Assembly: GCF_000020125.1 (NCBI RefSeq)
Contig: NC_010681.1
Coordinates: forward strand, 1,860,001 to 1,924,000
Direction of reading: 5' to 3'
DNA length: 64,000 nucleotides
Source of the DNA: Paraburkholderia phytofirmans PsJN
Lineage (GTDB): Bacteria; Pseudomonadota; Gammaproteobacteria; Burkholderiales; Burkholderiaceae
Numbering within the stretch: position 1 is the stretch's first letter; each line of letters opens with the position of its first letter. The notes beneath the pieces were generated by a model that was not told where the DNA came from, ran no database searches, and saw only the letters and a program-made list of their open reading frames with translations. Of the stretch, positions 24,929 through 34,147 are shown in pieces. Position numbers and translations under genes: made by a program.

Positions 24929-26506
24929 TTGACTCGCAGCTTGCCGCCAAAAGTATCCGCCGCGCAGTTCGACCGCGCGCTCGCCGGTTGGCGCTCGATT
25001 GTCGGCGAGCCGCAGGTGGTGACCTCGGCGGACGGCCTCGCCGCGTATCTCGATCCGTTCGCGCCCGGCGAGCGCGAAGCGTTTTCGGCGAGTGCCGCGG
25101 TCTTGCCCGGCTCCGTCGATGAAATTCGCGCCGTGCTGCGCATCGCCAATCAGTTTCGCATTCCGCTGTGGACCGTTTCGACCGGCCGCAACTTCGCGTA
25201 CGGCGGCGCAGCGCCGCGTCTCACCGGTTCGGTTGTGCTCGATCTGCACAGGATGAACCGCATTATCGAAGTGAACGAAGCCATGGCGTACGCGCTGGTC
25301 GAGCCGGGCGTCAGCTACTTCGATCTGTATGCGCACCTGCGCGACAAGGGCTACAAGCTGTGGGTCGATCCGCCCGCGGCCGGTTGGGGCAGCGTGGTCG
25401 GCAATACGCTCGAACGCGGCTTCGGCTATACCGCGTACGGCGATCACGCGGCGTCGCAGTGCGGCATGGAAGTGGTGCTCGCCAACGGCGATGTGTTGCG
25501 CACCGGAATGGGCGGCATTGAAATCGGCACCGCGTGGCAGTTGTACCAGCCGGGCTATGGACCCTCGTTCGACGCGATGTTCATGCAGTCGAACTACGGC
25601 ATCGTCACCAAGCTGGGCGTCTGGCTGATGCCCGCGCCGCCCGCGTATCTGCTCGGTGAAATCCAGTTTCAACACGAAGCGGATCTCGAAGCGATCGTGG
25701 AGATTTTGCGGCCGCTGCGGCTCGATGAAACGATCCGCAATCACGCGGTGATCGAGGGCGGTTTGCGCCGTGCGGCCGGCTTGTCGGCGCGCGCGCAGTG
25801 GTACGACGGGCCGGGCGCGATGCCCGGCAGCGCGGTGGACGCGATGCTCGACAAGCTGAATGTGGGCCGCTGGAATCTGCATTACGCGCTGTACGGCACG
25901 CCTGAATCGATCGACGCGCGCCATGCGATCGTGCAGCGCGCGTTTGCGCGCGCACCGCAGGCGCGCTTTCTGGCGGCGCGCTATGCGGGCGATGCGCAGC
26001 CCACGGCGGGTGGCGACCGCAACCTCGCCGGCATTCCGGCGATGAGCGCGTTTCGCATGCTTGACTGGCGCGGCGGCGCGGGCGCGCACGTGGATTTCGC
26101 GCCGGTGTGTCCCGCGACCGGACGCGACGCGTTGCGTCAATACACGATGGTCAAGGCGCGCGCCGCGGAATACGGTTTCGATTACTACGGCGGCTTTACG
26201 GCGGGCGTACGACATCTGCACCACATTTTCGCGGCGATCTTCGACCGCGGCGACGCGAACCAGGTCGAGCAGGCCGGCTCGCTATTGCGTTCGCTGATGA
26301 GCGACGCGCGCGCCGCAGGCTACGGCGAATACCGCGCGCATCTCGCATATATGGATTTTGCCGCGGCCCAATACAGCTTCAACGACGGGGCGTTGCTGCG
26401 GTTGTCGGAAACGATCAAGGACGCACTCGACCCGAACGGCATTCTCGCGCCGGGCAAGCAGGGCATCTGGCCGGCGGCGTGGCGCGACCGGCGCGGCTAT
26501 ACCTGA
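24929..26506 (+). CDS. FAD-linked oxidase, vanillyl-alcohol oxidase / 4-cresol dehydrogenase type
   Basis: A 525-residue flavoenzyme with a PCMH-type FAD-binding domain at about 45-230: VLPGSVDEIRAVLRIANQFR, STGRNFAYGGAAPRL, VVLDLHRMNRIIEVNEAMAY and the GWGSVVGNTLERGFGYT loop. The cap and C-terminal domain end with LDPNGILAPGKQGIWP. The family oxidises para-substituted phenols such as cresols, vanillyl alcohol or eugenol. I cannot identify the substrate or the residue that would bind FAD covalently. The start is TTG, with AAGGAG five to six bases upstream. No cytochrome-c subunit is adjacent, which fits an oxidase better than a cytochrome-linked dehydrogenase. Confidence 0.85.
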   Translation: MTRSLPPKVSAAQFDRALAGWRSIVGEPQVVTSADGLAAYLDPFAPGEREAFSASAAVLPGSVDEIRAVLRIANQFRIPLWTVSTGRNFAYGGAAPRLTGSVVLDLHRMNRIIEVNEAMAYALVEPGVSYFDLYAHLRDKGYKLWVDPPAAGWGSVVGNTLERGFGYTAYGDHAASQCGMEVVLANGDVLRTGMGGIEIGTAWQLYQPGYGPSFDAMFMQSNYGIVTKLGVWLMPAPPAYLLGEIQFQHEADLEAIVEILRPLRLDETIRNHAVIEGGLRRAAGLSARAQWYDGPGAMPGSAVDAMLDKLNVGRWNLHYALYGTPESIDARHAIVQRAFARAPQARFLAARYAGDAQPTAGGDRNLAGIPAMSAFRMLDWRGGAGAHVDFAPVCPATGRDALRQYTMVKARAAEYGFDYYGGFTAGVRHLHHIFAAIFDRGDANQVEQAGSLLRSLMSDARAAGYGEYRAHLAYMDFAAAQYSFNDGALLRLSETIKDALDPNGILAPGKQGIWPAAWRDRRGYT

Positions 26507-26572
26507 GGGCGGCGTCGATAACGCGAGACGGGGACACTGCGGGACAGCGGGACAGCGAGTCATTGGGACATC

Positions 26573-26604
26573 ACGACAGCACGACAGCACGACAGCACGA
26601 CAGC
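26573..26604. repeat. Octanucleotide tandem repeat (ACGACAGC x4)
   Basis: Four exact copies of ACGACAGC, preceded at 26541-26556 by two copies of the related GGGACAGC. The array lies 23 bp before the start of the next gene, in its likely leader. Confidence 0.9.
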
Positions 26605-26626
26605 GACATGACGGCGGGAGCGATGA

Positions 26627-27085
26627 ATGGACCGGCGCACCTTCATGATGACCAGCGCTTACCTCTCGACCGCGGCAGGCAGCGCGTGGCCGTGGCTCGC
26701 GCATGCTGCTGCGTGCAGCAATACGGTGGCGGTGGTCGACTCCACGTTGGCCTACGGCGCCGCGTTCGCCGGCTACGCCTCGCATCGGCAGTTGCCCGTC
26801 TTCGAAACCGGCGACGATATCGGCGCGCTCTGGTACACGAAACTCGCACCGCTGCTTTGCGCAACGCGGACACGCACGCCAGCACGCATACCGACACCCA
26901 CGCTTCAATCGGCCTCCCTGATCGGCCTCACACGCGCCTCCGACTACTTCGTGCTGAGCCAACTCGCCAAAAGCGCGGGCCAGGTAATCGAACACAGTCA
27001 CGAGCCGAGCGCGGGCTCGGACACGCAACGTGCTCACGTCGCCTTTGCATTCACGTTCGCGCCGCGCGCGCGACGCAAGGTCTAG
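26627..27085 (+). CDS. Putative Tat-exported protein of unknown function
   Basis: A 152-residue protein beginning MDRRTFMMTSAYLSTAAGSA, a twin-arginine-like signal with cleavage near WLAHA. The mature part has SNTVAVVDSTLAYGAAFAGY and YFVLSQLAKSAGQVIEHS. GGGAG lies before the ATG. It follows the VAO-type flavoenzyme by 120 bp, so an accessory role is possible. I do not recognise the family. Its TAG overlaps the TAG of the convergent gene (shared CTAG). Confidence 0.6.
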   Translation: MDRRTFMMTSAYLSTAAGSAWPWLAHAAACSNTVAVVDSTLAYGAAFAGYASHRQLPVFETGDDIGALWYTKLAPLLCATRTRTPARIPTPTLQSASLIGLTRASDYFVLSQLAKSAGQVIEHSHEPSAGSDTQRAHVAFAFTFAPRARRKV

Positions 27086-28185
27086 AACTTGTACGCCTTG
27101 TTCTTCGGATCGAAGGTCGAGTCGTCGAATGTTTTCGGCGTGATGGTTTCGAATACGATCTTCTCGAAGATCTTGCCGTCGTTGTCATAAGACTCGACAG
27201 TGCGGAAATACGGATGCCGCAGATCGAGGCCGAGCGTTTCCTTCTTCGCGTAGAACTGCGGCTGGCCGGTCGGCGTTTCGAAGGTGAAGGCCACCACGCG
27301 CACGCCGTCGATCGTTTTGACTTCCACCTGGGTCGAACGCGGCAAGCCGGCCTCGATGTATTTCTTGCCCTCGCTGAGGTACTGGTTCGCGATGTATTCC
27401 GTGCCGAGATCGCGCACCTGATGGTTCGATTGCGCGCGGGCGAGCGCGCCGGTCAGCGAGGTCCACACCGGCATCACGTTCATGATGCCGCCAAGATGCC
27501 CGTACATCTCATCGGTACGTTTGGATTCGTCGTAGATGATTTCCTGGCCGGCGCGCGCGCCGTCGGGCAGCCACTTCGCGTAGATGCGCAGCGGGTCGTG
27601 CGCGACGCGTACCAGCATGTGATCGGGCTTGTCGGGCCACTGGCCGTGAATGCGTTCCGAACGCGCCATGGTGAACTCGTACGACGGGTAGCCGTTCGGC
27701 CCTTCCTTGATATAGCGCGGCAACGCGAGTGGATCGAGCGACTGGAACAGCGCGACCAGTTGCGCGTCATTGAGCTTTTCCATTGCGCCGCTCTGTTGCG
27801 CGGCGCGCAGCCACTTCACCTGTTGATCCAGCGTGAGCTTGCCGACCTGCGAGGAGGGCGTGGACGGCGCCTTGACGGCGCTGGCGCTATCGAGCGCGGG
27901 CGGCGTGTCGTCGTTTTGCGCGAACGCTACGGACGTGCTCAAGGCGGCCGCTCCCGCGATCAACAGCGTGCTGAGGAGCTTGCGCGTCTGACCGTTTCGC
28001 AGCGGCGCGGCAAATGGCTCATGAACCGGCTCATGACACGCGTCACGAAGACACGCGAAGGCCTTGCTGACAAAACCCAATAAGCCCAACAAGCCCGTCC
28101 GCAAACCAGCATGTCGCGGTGGCAAACCGGAAAGGCGCATGAAGACGGGCGTGCGGCGTGAACGTGCGGACAGGCGGTGCTTCAT
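27082..28185 (-). CDS. DUF1571-like exported protein at end of beta-oxidation cluster
   Basis: About 367 residues from the ATG at 28185 (GGAGA upstream). A signal-like segment KLLSTLLIAGAAALSTSVAF lies well inside, at about residues 68-88, preceded by a basic N-terminal stretch with another hydrophobic run, so the true start may be later. The mature part matches DUF1571: YEFTMARSERIHGQWPDKPD, DPLRIYAKWLPDGARAGQEI, and YDESKRTDEMYGHLGG. These proteins resemble periplasmic lipid- or lipoprotein-handling folds but have no proven role. It starts 37 bp after fadD, so it is probably the last gene of that transcript. Confidence 0.7.
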   Translation of the reverse strand: MKHRLSARSRRTPVFMRLSGLPPRHAGLRTGLLGLLGFVSKAFACLRDACHEPVHEPFAAPLRNGQTRKLLSTLLIAGAAALSTSVAFAQNDDTPPALDSASAVKAPSTPSSQVGKLTLDQQVKWLRAAQQSGAMEKLNDAQLVALFQSLDPLALPRYIKEGPNGYPSYEFTMARSERIHGQWPDKPDHMLVRVAHDPLRIYAKWLPDGARAGQEIIYDESKRTDEMYGHLGGIMNVMPVWTSLTGALARAQSNHQVRDLGTEYIANQYLSEGKKYIEAGLPRSTQVEVKTIDGVRVVAFTFETPTGQPQFYAKKETLGLDLRHPYFRTVESYDNDGKIFEKIVFETITPKTFDDSTFDPKNKAYKF

Positions 28186-28222
28186 GAATCTCTCCGAAAG
28201 GTGACGCGAAGCGCCTTCTCTG

Positions 28223-30028
28223 TCAGGCAGGCTTTTGCTTCGCGAGTTCCTCGTCGCGCAGGGCGCGGCGCAGAATCTTGCCGACATTGGTTTGCGGCAG
28301 CTCGTCGCGGAACTCGACGAGCTTCGGCACCTTGTAGCCGGTCAGGTTCTTGCGGCAGTGCGCGATCACCTGTTCGGCCGTCAGCGAAGGATTGCGCTTA
28401 ACGATAAACACCTTCACCCGTTCGCCTTGCGCCGCATCGGGTACGCCGATTGCGGCGACTTCGCGCACGTCCGGATGCGCCGCGATCACGTCTTCGACTT
28501 CGTTCGGATAGACGTTGAAGCCCGACACCAGAATCATGTCCTTCTTCCGGTCGATCAGCCGGATAAAGCCGCGCGAATCCATCACGCCGATGTCGCCGGT
28601 GGCGAGCCAGCCGTCCTCGTCGATTACCTTGGCGGTTTCGTCCGGACGATTCCAGTAGCCTTTCATCACCTGCGGTCCCTTCACGCACAATTCGCCCGCT
28701 TCGCCGATGTTCGCCCAACTGCCGTCGTCCTTCCTGAAACGGACTTGCGTGGACGGCGCGGGCAGACCGATCGAGCCTTCGAAGTCGCGCATGTTGGAGA
28801 GGTCGACCGGATTCATCGACACGATCGGCGAGCATTCCGTGAGCCCGTAGCCTTCGATGATCGGCTTGCCGGTCACCGCCTTGAAACGTTCGGCCACCGA
28901 CTTCTGCGTGGCCATGCCGCCCGCCATTGCGAGCTTGAGATCGGAGAAGTCGCGCTTGCAGAATTCCTCGTTGTCGAGGAACGCGTTATAGAGCGTGTTC
29001 ACGGCGGTCATGCCGGTGAATTTCTCGTGACGGATGATCATCATCACGCGCTTCATGTCGCGCGGATTGGCGATCAGAATGTTGCGCCCGCCCAGTCCCA
29101 TGAAGATCAGCGCGTTCACCGTCAACGAATAGATGTGATAGAGCGGCAGCGGCGTGAGCACCGTTTCGACTTCGCCGGTCAACTGGCCTTCGGACCACGC
29201 CTTGGCCTGCAGCAAATTCGCAATGATGTTCTTGTGCGTGAGCATCGCGCCCTTCGCGACGCCGGTCGTGCCGCCCGTGTATTGCAGGAACGCGATGTCG
29301 TCGTGCGTGGGGCGCACGGGCGTCAACGGCCGCGAGTAGCCGGTGGAAAGCGCTTCGAGCAGCGGCACCGCCTTGGGCAGGTTGTAGGCGGGCACCATCT
29401 TTTTCACGTGCCGCAGCATGAAATTGAGCAGACGTCCCTTCAGATTCAGGCCGTCGGCGAGCAGATCGCCGAGTCCCGTCACGATGACGTTCTGCACTTT
29501 GGTGCCGGGCAGTGCGTCTTCCACCGTCTTCGCGAAGTTCTCGAACACGATGATGGTTTGCGCGCCGCTGTCCTTCAACTGGTGCGCGAGTTCGCGCACC
29601 GTATAGAGCGGATTCACGTTGACCACCACGCCGCCGGCCTTCAATACGCCGAACAGCGAGACCGGATACTGGAACGTATTGGGCAACATGATCGCCACGC
29701 GTTCGCCCGGCTTCACGCCGATGCTTTGCAGATAGGCGGCGAACGCGGTGGCCTTGCGGCCAAGTTCACCATAGGTCAGGTTCGCGCCCACGCTCACATA
29801 CGCGACACGCTCGCGGAACTGCGCGATGCATTCGTCGAAGAACTGCACGACCGACTCGTATTTCGACACGTCGATTTCATGCGGCACGTCCGCTGGATAC
29901 GACGCGTACCAGATGCCGTCGGTGTTGGGCGCGTGGTGCGGCGCGTGAGCCTGTGTGGGAGCAGGCGCCGTGTTCTGCGCGGCGGATTCGCCGCCTGGCG
30001 CAAGCGTGGTTTGAGTGGGTTGGGTCAT
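28223..30028 (-). CDS. fadD: Long-chain acyl-CoA synthetase (FadD)
   Basis: A 601-residue AMP-forming ligase that activates fatty acids to acyl-CoA. Motifs seen: P-loop YTGGTTGVAKGAMLTH (about 249-264), the adenylate motif IEGYGLTECSPIVS, DGWLATGDIGVMDSRGFIRL, and the C-terminal catalytic-Lys segment PQTNVGKILRRALRDEEL. The N-terminal 30 residues are a Gln/Thr/Pro-rich extension. The start at 30028 has AGGAG upstream. It lies in a beta-oxidation cluster. Confidence 0.93.
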   Translation of the reverse strand: MTQPTQTTLAPGGESAAQNTAPAPTQAHAPHHAPNTDGIWYASYPADVPHEIDVSKYESVVQFFDECIAQFRERVAYVSVGANLTYGELGRKATAFAAYLQSIGVKPGERVAIMLPNTFQYPVSLFGVLKAGGVVVNVNPLYTVRELAHQLKDSGAQTIIVFENFAKTVEDALPGTKVQNVIVTGLGDLLADGLNLKGRLLNFMLRHVKKMVPAYNLPKAVPLLEALSTGYSRPLTPVRPTHDDIAFLQYTGGTTGVAKGAMLTHKNIIANLLQAKAWSEGQLTGEVETVLTPLPLYHIYSLTVNALIFMGLGGRNILIANPRDMKRVMMIIRHEKFTGMTAVNTLYNAFLDNEEFCKRDFSDLKLAMAGGMATQKSVAERFKAVTGKPIIEGYGLTECSPIVSMNPVDLSNMRDFEGSIGLPAPSTQVRFRKDDGSWANIGEAGELCVKGPQVMKGYWNRPDETAKVIDEDGWLATGDIGVMDSRGFIRLIDRKKDMILVSGFNVYPNEVEDVIAAHPDVREVAAIGVPDAAQGERVKVFIVKRNPSLTAEQVIAHCRKNLTGYKVPKLVEFRDELPQTNVGKILRRALRDEELAKQKPA

Positions 30029-30163
30029 GGTCGTCTCCTGAAGCTGTGGCTTCATCTCTTTGTGTGCCGGCCCTACGGCCGGTCATCGAAGCAATCCACG
30101 CGAGTGTGGCAGCGTGTGAAGCAAAAACATGCGGCGAAGCAAACACTGAAACGCATGTCAGGC

Positions 30164-31465
30164 TTAGCGTTCCAGAATCGCGACCACCCCCTGGCCGCCC
30201 GCCGCGCAGATCGAAATCAGCCCGCGCGCGGTGCCGGCCGGTTTGTCGAGTTGCGCGAGCATTTTCGCGAGGCCCGCGACGATGCGCCCACCCGTTGCCG
30301 CGAACGGATGGCCCGTGGCGAGCGAACTGCCGTTCACGTTTAGTTTTTTCCGGTCGATCGCGCCGAGCGGACCGGCCAGACCGAGTTGCGTGCGGCAATA
30401 CTCGTCATCCTGCCACGCCGCGAGCGTGCACAACACCTGGGCGGCGAACGCTTCGTGGATTTCGTACAGATCGAAGTCCTGCAACGTGAGTCCGGCGCGC
30501 GCCAGCATGCGCGGCACGGCGTAGGCGGGCGCCATCAGCAGGCCTTCCTTCTTGTCGAAGTAGTCGACGGCGGCGGTCTCGGACCAGCTTAGGTAGGCAA
30601 GCACCGGCAGTCCATGACGCGCGGCCCATTCTTCGCTCGCGAGCAGCACGGCGGAAGCGCCGTCGGTGAGCGGCGTCGAATTGCCCGCGGTCAGCGTGCC
30701 GGCGTCGCGATCGAATACAGGTTTCAGGCTCGCGAGTTTTTCGAGCGTGAGGTCGGAGCGCAGATTGTTGTCGCGCGCGAGACCCCGGTACGGCGTCATC
30801 AGATCATTGACGAAGCCGCGCGCGTACGCCTCCGTGAGCTTGCGGTGGCTGTCGTAGGCGAGCACGTCCTGCGCTTCGCGCGAGATGTTCCAGCGCTTGG
30901 CCATCAACTCGCAATGCTCGCCCATCGAAAGGCCCGTGCGCGGTTCGCCGTTGCGCGGCAGAAGCGGCTTGAAAAACATGCCCGGCCGCAGCTTGCTCAG
31001 CGCGCCGACGCGTTGCCCGGTGCTCTTGCCGCGATTGGCTTCGAGCAGGATCTTGCGCATCCGCTCGTTGACGCCGATCGGCGCATCGGAGGTCGTATCG
31101 ACGCCGCCCGCGATGCCCGCTTCGATCTGCCCCAAGGCGATCTTGTTGGCGACCAGAATGGCGGCTTCCAGTCCGGTGCCGCAGGCCTGCTGCACGTCGT
31201 AAGCGGGTGTTTCCTTCGCGAGCGTGGTGGACAGCACGGATTCGCGCGTCAGATTGAAGTCGCGCGAATGTTTGATGACGGCGCCCGCCGCGACTTCGCC
31301 CAGGCGTTCGCCGTGCAGGTTATAGCGGTCGATCAGCCCTTGCAGCGTAAAGGTCAGCATGTCCTGATTCGATGCGGTCGCGTAGGCGGTGTTCGAGCGG
31401 GCAAACGGAATCCGGTTGCCCCCGACGATGGCGACTCGGCGTACGGCTGGCAGCGGGTTGGACAT
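30164..31465 (-). CDS. Acetyl-CoA C-acyltransferase (thiolase, FadI-like)
   Basis: A 433-residue thiolase. The nucleophile Cys is in QQACGTGLEA (about residue 95), the His in EIHEAFAAQ (about 337), and the second Cys in SICAAGGQG (Cys420). NGSSLATGHPFAATGGRI is the usual CoA-site loop. It completes beta-oxidation by releasing acetyl-CoA. AAGGAG precedes the ATG at 31465. The gap to fadD is 135 bp and to the MaoC gene 159 bp. Confidence 0.92.
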   Translation of the reverse strand: MSNPLPAVRRVAIVGGNRIPFARSNTAYATASNQDMLTFTLQGLIDRYNLHGERLGEVAAGAVIKHSRDFNLTRESVLSTTLAKETPAYDVQQACGTGLEAAILVANKIALGQIEAGIAGGVDTTSDAPIGVNERMRKILLEANRGKSTGQRVGALSKLRPGMFFKPLLPRNGEPRTGLSMGEHCELMAKRWNISREAQDVLAYDSHRKLTEAYARGFVNDLMTPYRGLARDNNLRSDLTLEKLASLKPVFDRDAGTLTAGNSTPLTDGASAVLLASEEWAARHGLPVLAYLSWSETAAVDYFDKKEGLLMAPAYAVPRMLARAGLTLQDFDLYEIHEAFAAQVLCTLAAWQDDEYCRTQLGLAGPLGAIDRKKLNVNGSSLATGHPFAATGGRIVAGLAKMLAQLDKPAGTARGLISICAAGGQGVVAILER

Positions 31466-31624
31466 GCTCGGCTCCTTCGGGGCGTCCCTGGGTATTGAAT
31501 GGTGCGAAATGGCGCTCATGCTGCGATTAGTGTGACGGTTGATCGTGAGGGCTCCGATCCAACAACGATTTCAGCCGTCCTTGATTCCACGATTCGACTC
31601 ATGTTTTGGCGCACGACGCGCACC

Positions 31625-32569
31625 TCATTGCAACCTCCATTGCATGCGGCCGCGCAAATGCGGTTTCTGCCCGGCGATATCGCGCACTTCGATGTCGCGT
31701 TCGATCAGCGAAGGCGACGCGCTCCATAGCGACGCTTCGCCGGGCAACAGCATCGGCAGTTTGAATTCGGCGCTGAGGGTGGCTTCCGCAAGCGGCTTCG
31801 GCGGCTGCAACGCAGAGGCGGCGCGCGCCAGCGTCCACATGCCATGCGCGATCGCGCGCGGAAAACCGAAGGCTTTCGCGGACAGCGTGCTCAGATGGAT
31901 CGGGTTGTAGTCGCCGGACACGCCCGCGTAGTCGCGGCCCAGTTGCGACGCGAGTTGCCAGCGCGCGATGCGTTGCAGCGCTTCAGGCCCGAGTTCGAGC
32001 GGGTCGAGCACGCTGCCGCTCGCCGGCACGCCGCGCTTCAGATAGACGCTATCGCCGTCCCAGACCGCTTCGCCGCGCCGGTACATGCGCGTATGCAGCA
32101 CGAACGCCTGGCCTTTGTCGTGGCGCAGCAGCGCGCCGAATTCCACCTCGACGCGCAGCATCTCCTTGTAGGCGAGCGGACGGCGCAGGCGCACATGGTT
32201 GGCCAGATGCACGAGCCCGAGCGCCGGCCACGGAAATGCCGGGTCGGTCAGCATCAGCAGATGCAAGGGAAAGGCGAGCAGATGCGGATACGTGAGCGGC
32301 ACGCCGTGCTCGGGGATGAAGCCGCACACACGCGCGTAACGCCAGATCGGCCCGGGGTCGAGGGCGACGGCGGGACGCACCAGCCGCAACGGCGGCAACT
32401 GCAGTAGTTGCGTTTTGCGCCCGCGTTTGACAAGGCCGGACAGCGCGCGCGTATAGAGCTTGGCGGGCGCGGGCAGGGTCTCGATCACAACGGTCTTGGG
32501 CCGCACCGCGTCCGGTCGCGCCGCATTCGATAGAGGACTGCCGCCGAACGGATCACCGGGCTCAGCCAT
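31625..32569 (-). CDS. MaoC-like enoyl-CoA hydratase
   Basis: A 314-residue hot-dog-fold protein. The R-specific hydratase motif is in the C-terminal half: GDYNPIHLSTLSAKAFGFPR then AIAHGMW, with the catalytic Asp/His pair at about 220-225. The N-terminal half looks like a degenerate second hot-dog. Its product stereochemistry suits the adjacent FabG-type reductase. It starts 2 nt after the fabG stop with GGAG inside the fabG end, so the two are translationally coupled. Confidence 0.88.
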   Translation of the reverse strand: MAEPGDPFGGSPLSNAARPDAVRPKTVVIETLPAPAKLYTRALSGLVKRGRKTQLLQLPPLRLVRPAVALDPGPIWRYARVCGFIPEHGVPLTYPHLLAFPLHLLMLTDPAFPWPALGLVHLANHVRLRRPLAYKEMLRVEVEFGALLRHDKGQAFVLHTRMYRRGEAVWDGDSVYLKRGVPASGSVLDPLELGPEALQRIARWQLASQLGRDYAGVSGDYNPIHLSTLSAKAFGFPRAIAHGMWTLARAASALQPPKPLAEATLSAEFKLPMLLPGEASLWSASPSLIERDIEVRDIAGQKPHLRGRMQWRLQ

Positions 32570-32571
32570 GG

Positions 32572-33990
32572 TCACGCTCCAATCAGGCTTTGTCCGCACA
32601 CGCGCACGACCTGGCCGCTCACGCCGGCCGATCCCGGATGCGCGAGCCACGCGATGGTCTGCGCCACGTCGACCGGCTGGCCGCCCTGGCTCATCGAATT
32701 CATGCGGCGGCCGGCTTCGCGGATGGTCAGCGGAATCTTCGCGGTCATCTGCGTTTCGATGAAGCCCGGCGCGACCGCGTTGATCGTGATGCCGCGCGCG
32801 CGCAGATGCGGCGCCATGCTTTGCACGCGGCCGATCACGCCGGCCTTCGACGCGGCGTAGTTGGTCTGGCCGAGATTGCCGGCGATGCCGCTAATCGACG
32901 ACACGCCGATGATCCTCCCGCCGTCGCGCAGAATACCGGCGCCGAGCAGGGCGTCGTCGATCCGTTCCTGCGCGGACAGATTGATGTCGATCACGCTTTG
33001 CCACGCAGCCTCGGTCATCTTCGCGATAGTTTTGTCCTTCGTGATGCCGGCGTTGTGCACGACGATATCCACGCCCTGTTCGTCGAGCGCGGCCGCGATT
33101 TGCGCGGGCGCTTCGGGTGCGGCGATATCGAAGGCGAGGGCGGTGCAGTTCAAGTGGCGCATGGTCGCGTCGAGCGCGTCGCGGGCCGTTGGGATGTCGA
33201 TGCCGATCACGTGCGCGCCTTCGGCCGCAAGCACGCTCGCAATCGAGGCGCCAATGCCGCGCGCCGCGCCGGTCACGACCGCGCGGCGGCCCGCGAGCGG
33301 TTGCCGCCAGTCGAAGGTGGGTGCCGTCTCGCCGTCCGCGCCCGCACCCGCGGCGATGCGGACGACCTGGCCCGACACATAAGCCGAGCGTGGCGACAGA
33401 AAGAACCGCAAGGTCGCTTCCGCGCGGTTCTCCGCGCCTTGCTCCACGTACACGAGATTCGCCGTGATGCCGCGCCGCGCTTCCTTGCCGAGCGAACGCG
33501 TGAAGCCTTCGAGCGCACGTTGCGCGGTCCACTGACGCGGCTTCGTGCAAGTCTCCGGCGGCCGTCCCAGCACGATGATGCGCCCGCACTTGCCGAGCGA
33601 GCGCAGCGTGTCGTGGAAGAAACCGTGCAAGGGTTCCAGCTGGGTGCTGTCTTCGATGCCGCTCGCGTCGAACAGCAGTGCCGCGAGTTTGCCTTGCGAG
33701 CCGGAGTCGGCCGCCTCGAAGCGGCCCGTCATGAGGCCGTGGCGGTTGGCGAGCGGCACCCACAAGCCGGCGCTTTCATGCGCGACGCTCGTCACGCCGA
33801 TGCTCGCCACGAGGTTCGCGAGCGCGTCGAGCAGATGCGGTTCGCGGCCCGCGCCGAGGGCGACCAACCCGCCGAACTCGGGCTGATCCGCGCGATAGCG
33901 GCGCAGCACTTCGGGCTTCGGCAGGCCGACCGAGCGCGCGAGCCGCGCGCCGAACGGCGAGTTGACGAAGTTCAGATAAGAGTCGTTCAT
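32572..33990 (-). CDS. High-molecular-weight 3-oxoacyl-CoA/ACP reductase (FabG4-type SDR)
   Basis: A 472-residue two-domain SDR. Residues about 1-225 form an N-terminal degenerate Rossmann domain. The C-terminal SDR has VTGAARGIGASIASVLAAEG (about 236-255), VHNAGITKDKTI, the catalytic Ser in SSISGIAGNLGQ and Tyr/Lys in NYAASKAG (about 376-380), and ends with VRVCGQSLIGA. FabG4-type proteins reduce long 3-oxoacyl-CoA or run in reverse with MaoC partners. The ATG at 33990 has GGAGC ten bases upstream. Confidence 0.9.
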   Translation of the reverse strand: MNDSYLNFVNSPFGARLARSVGLPKPEVLRRYRADQPEFGGLVALGAGREPHLLDALANLVASIGVTSVAHESAGLWVPLANRHGLMTGRFEAADSGSQGKLAALLFDASGIEDSTQLEPLHGFFHDTLRSLGKCGRIIVLGRPPETCTKPRQWTAQRALEGFTRSLGKEARRGITANLVYVEQGAENRAEATLRFFLSPRSAYVSGQVVRIAAGAGADGETAPTFDWRQPLAGRRAVVTGAARGIGASIASVLAAEGAHVIGIDIPTARDALDATMRHLNCTALAFDIAAPEAPAQIAAALDEQGVDIVVHNAGITKDKTIAKMTEAAWQSVIDINLSAQERIDDALLGAGILRDGGRIIGVSSISGIAGNLGQTNYAASKAGVIGRVQSMAPHLRARGITINAVAPGFIETQMTAKIPLTIREAGRRMNSMSQGGQPVDVAQTIAWLAHPGSAGVSGQVVRVCGQSLIGA

Positions 33991-34147
33991 ATTATTTGTC
34001 GCTCCGCTGGCCACGCCCGAGGGAAATCCCCGTGGGGGACGCCCTGCAAAGAGTCTCTCTGAGGGACGTCGAACGTGTGTCAGTGTGCACCGAGTTCGGC
34101 GCCCGCGGCACGCCTTCCCCGGATGTTTTTTTAAGCCGGCGCCGAAC

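Noticed and set aside
24548..26224. 558-codon minus-strand frame across the repeat field and flavoenzyme
   Set aside because: It is antisense to a clear VAO-family enzyme, and the N-terminal half reads as Arg/Ala-rich shadow translation.
26541..26604. Octamer repeats as a possible CRISPR array
   Set aside because: Units are 8 bp, contiguous and without spacers. No cas genes are present.
26107..28083. 658-codon plus-strand frame across three annotated genes
   Set aside because: It overlaps the end of the flavoenzyme, the Tat-like protein and the antisense of the DUF1571-like gene. Its product is Arg-rich and shows no domain.
28235..30343. 702-codon plus-strand frame opposite fadD
   Set aside because: Shadow of the fadD coding frame; typical long antisense frame in GC-rich DNA.
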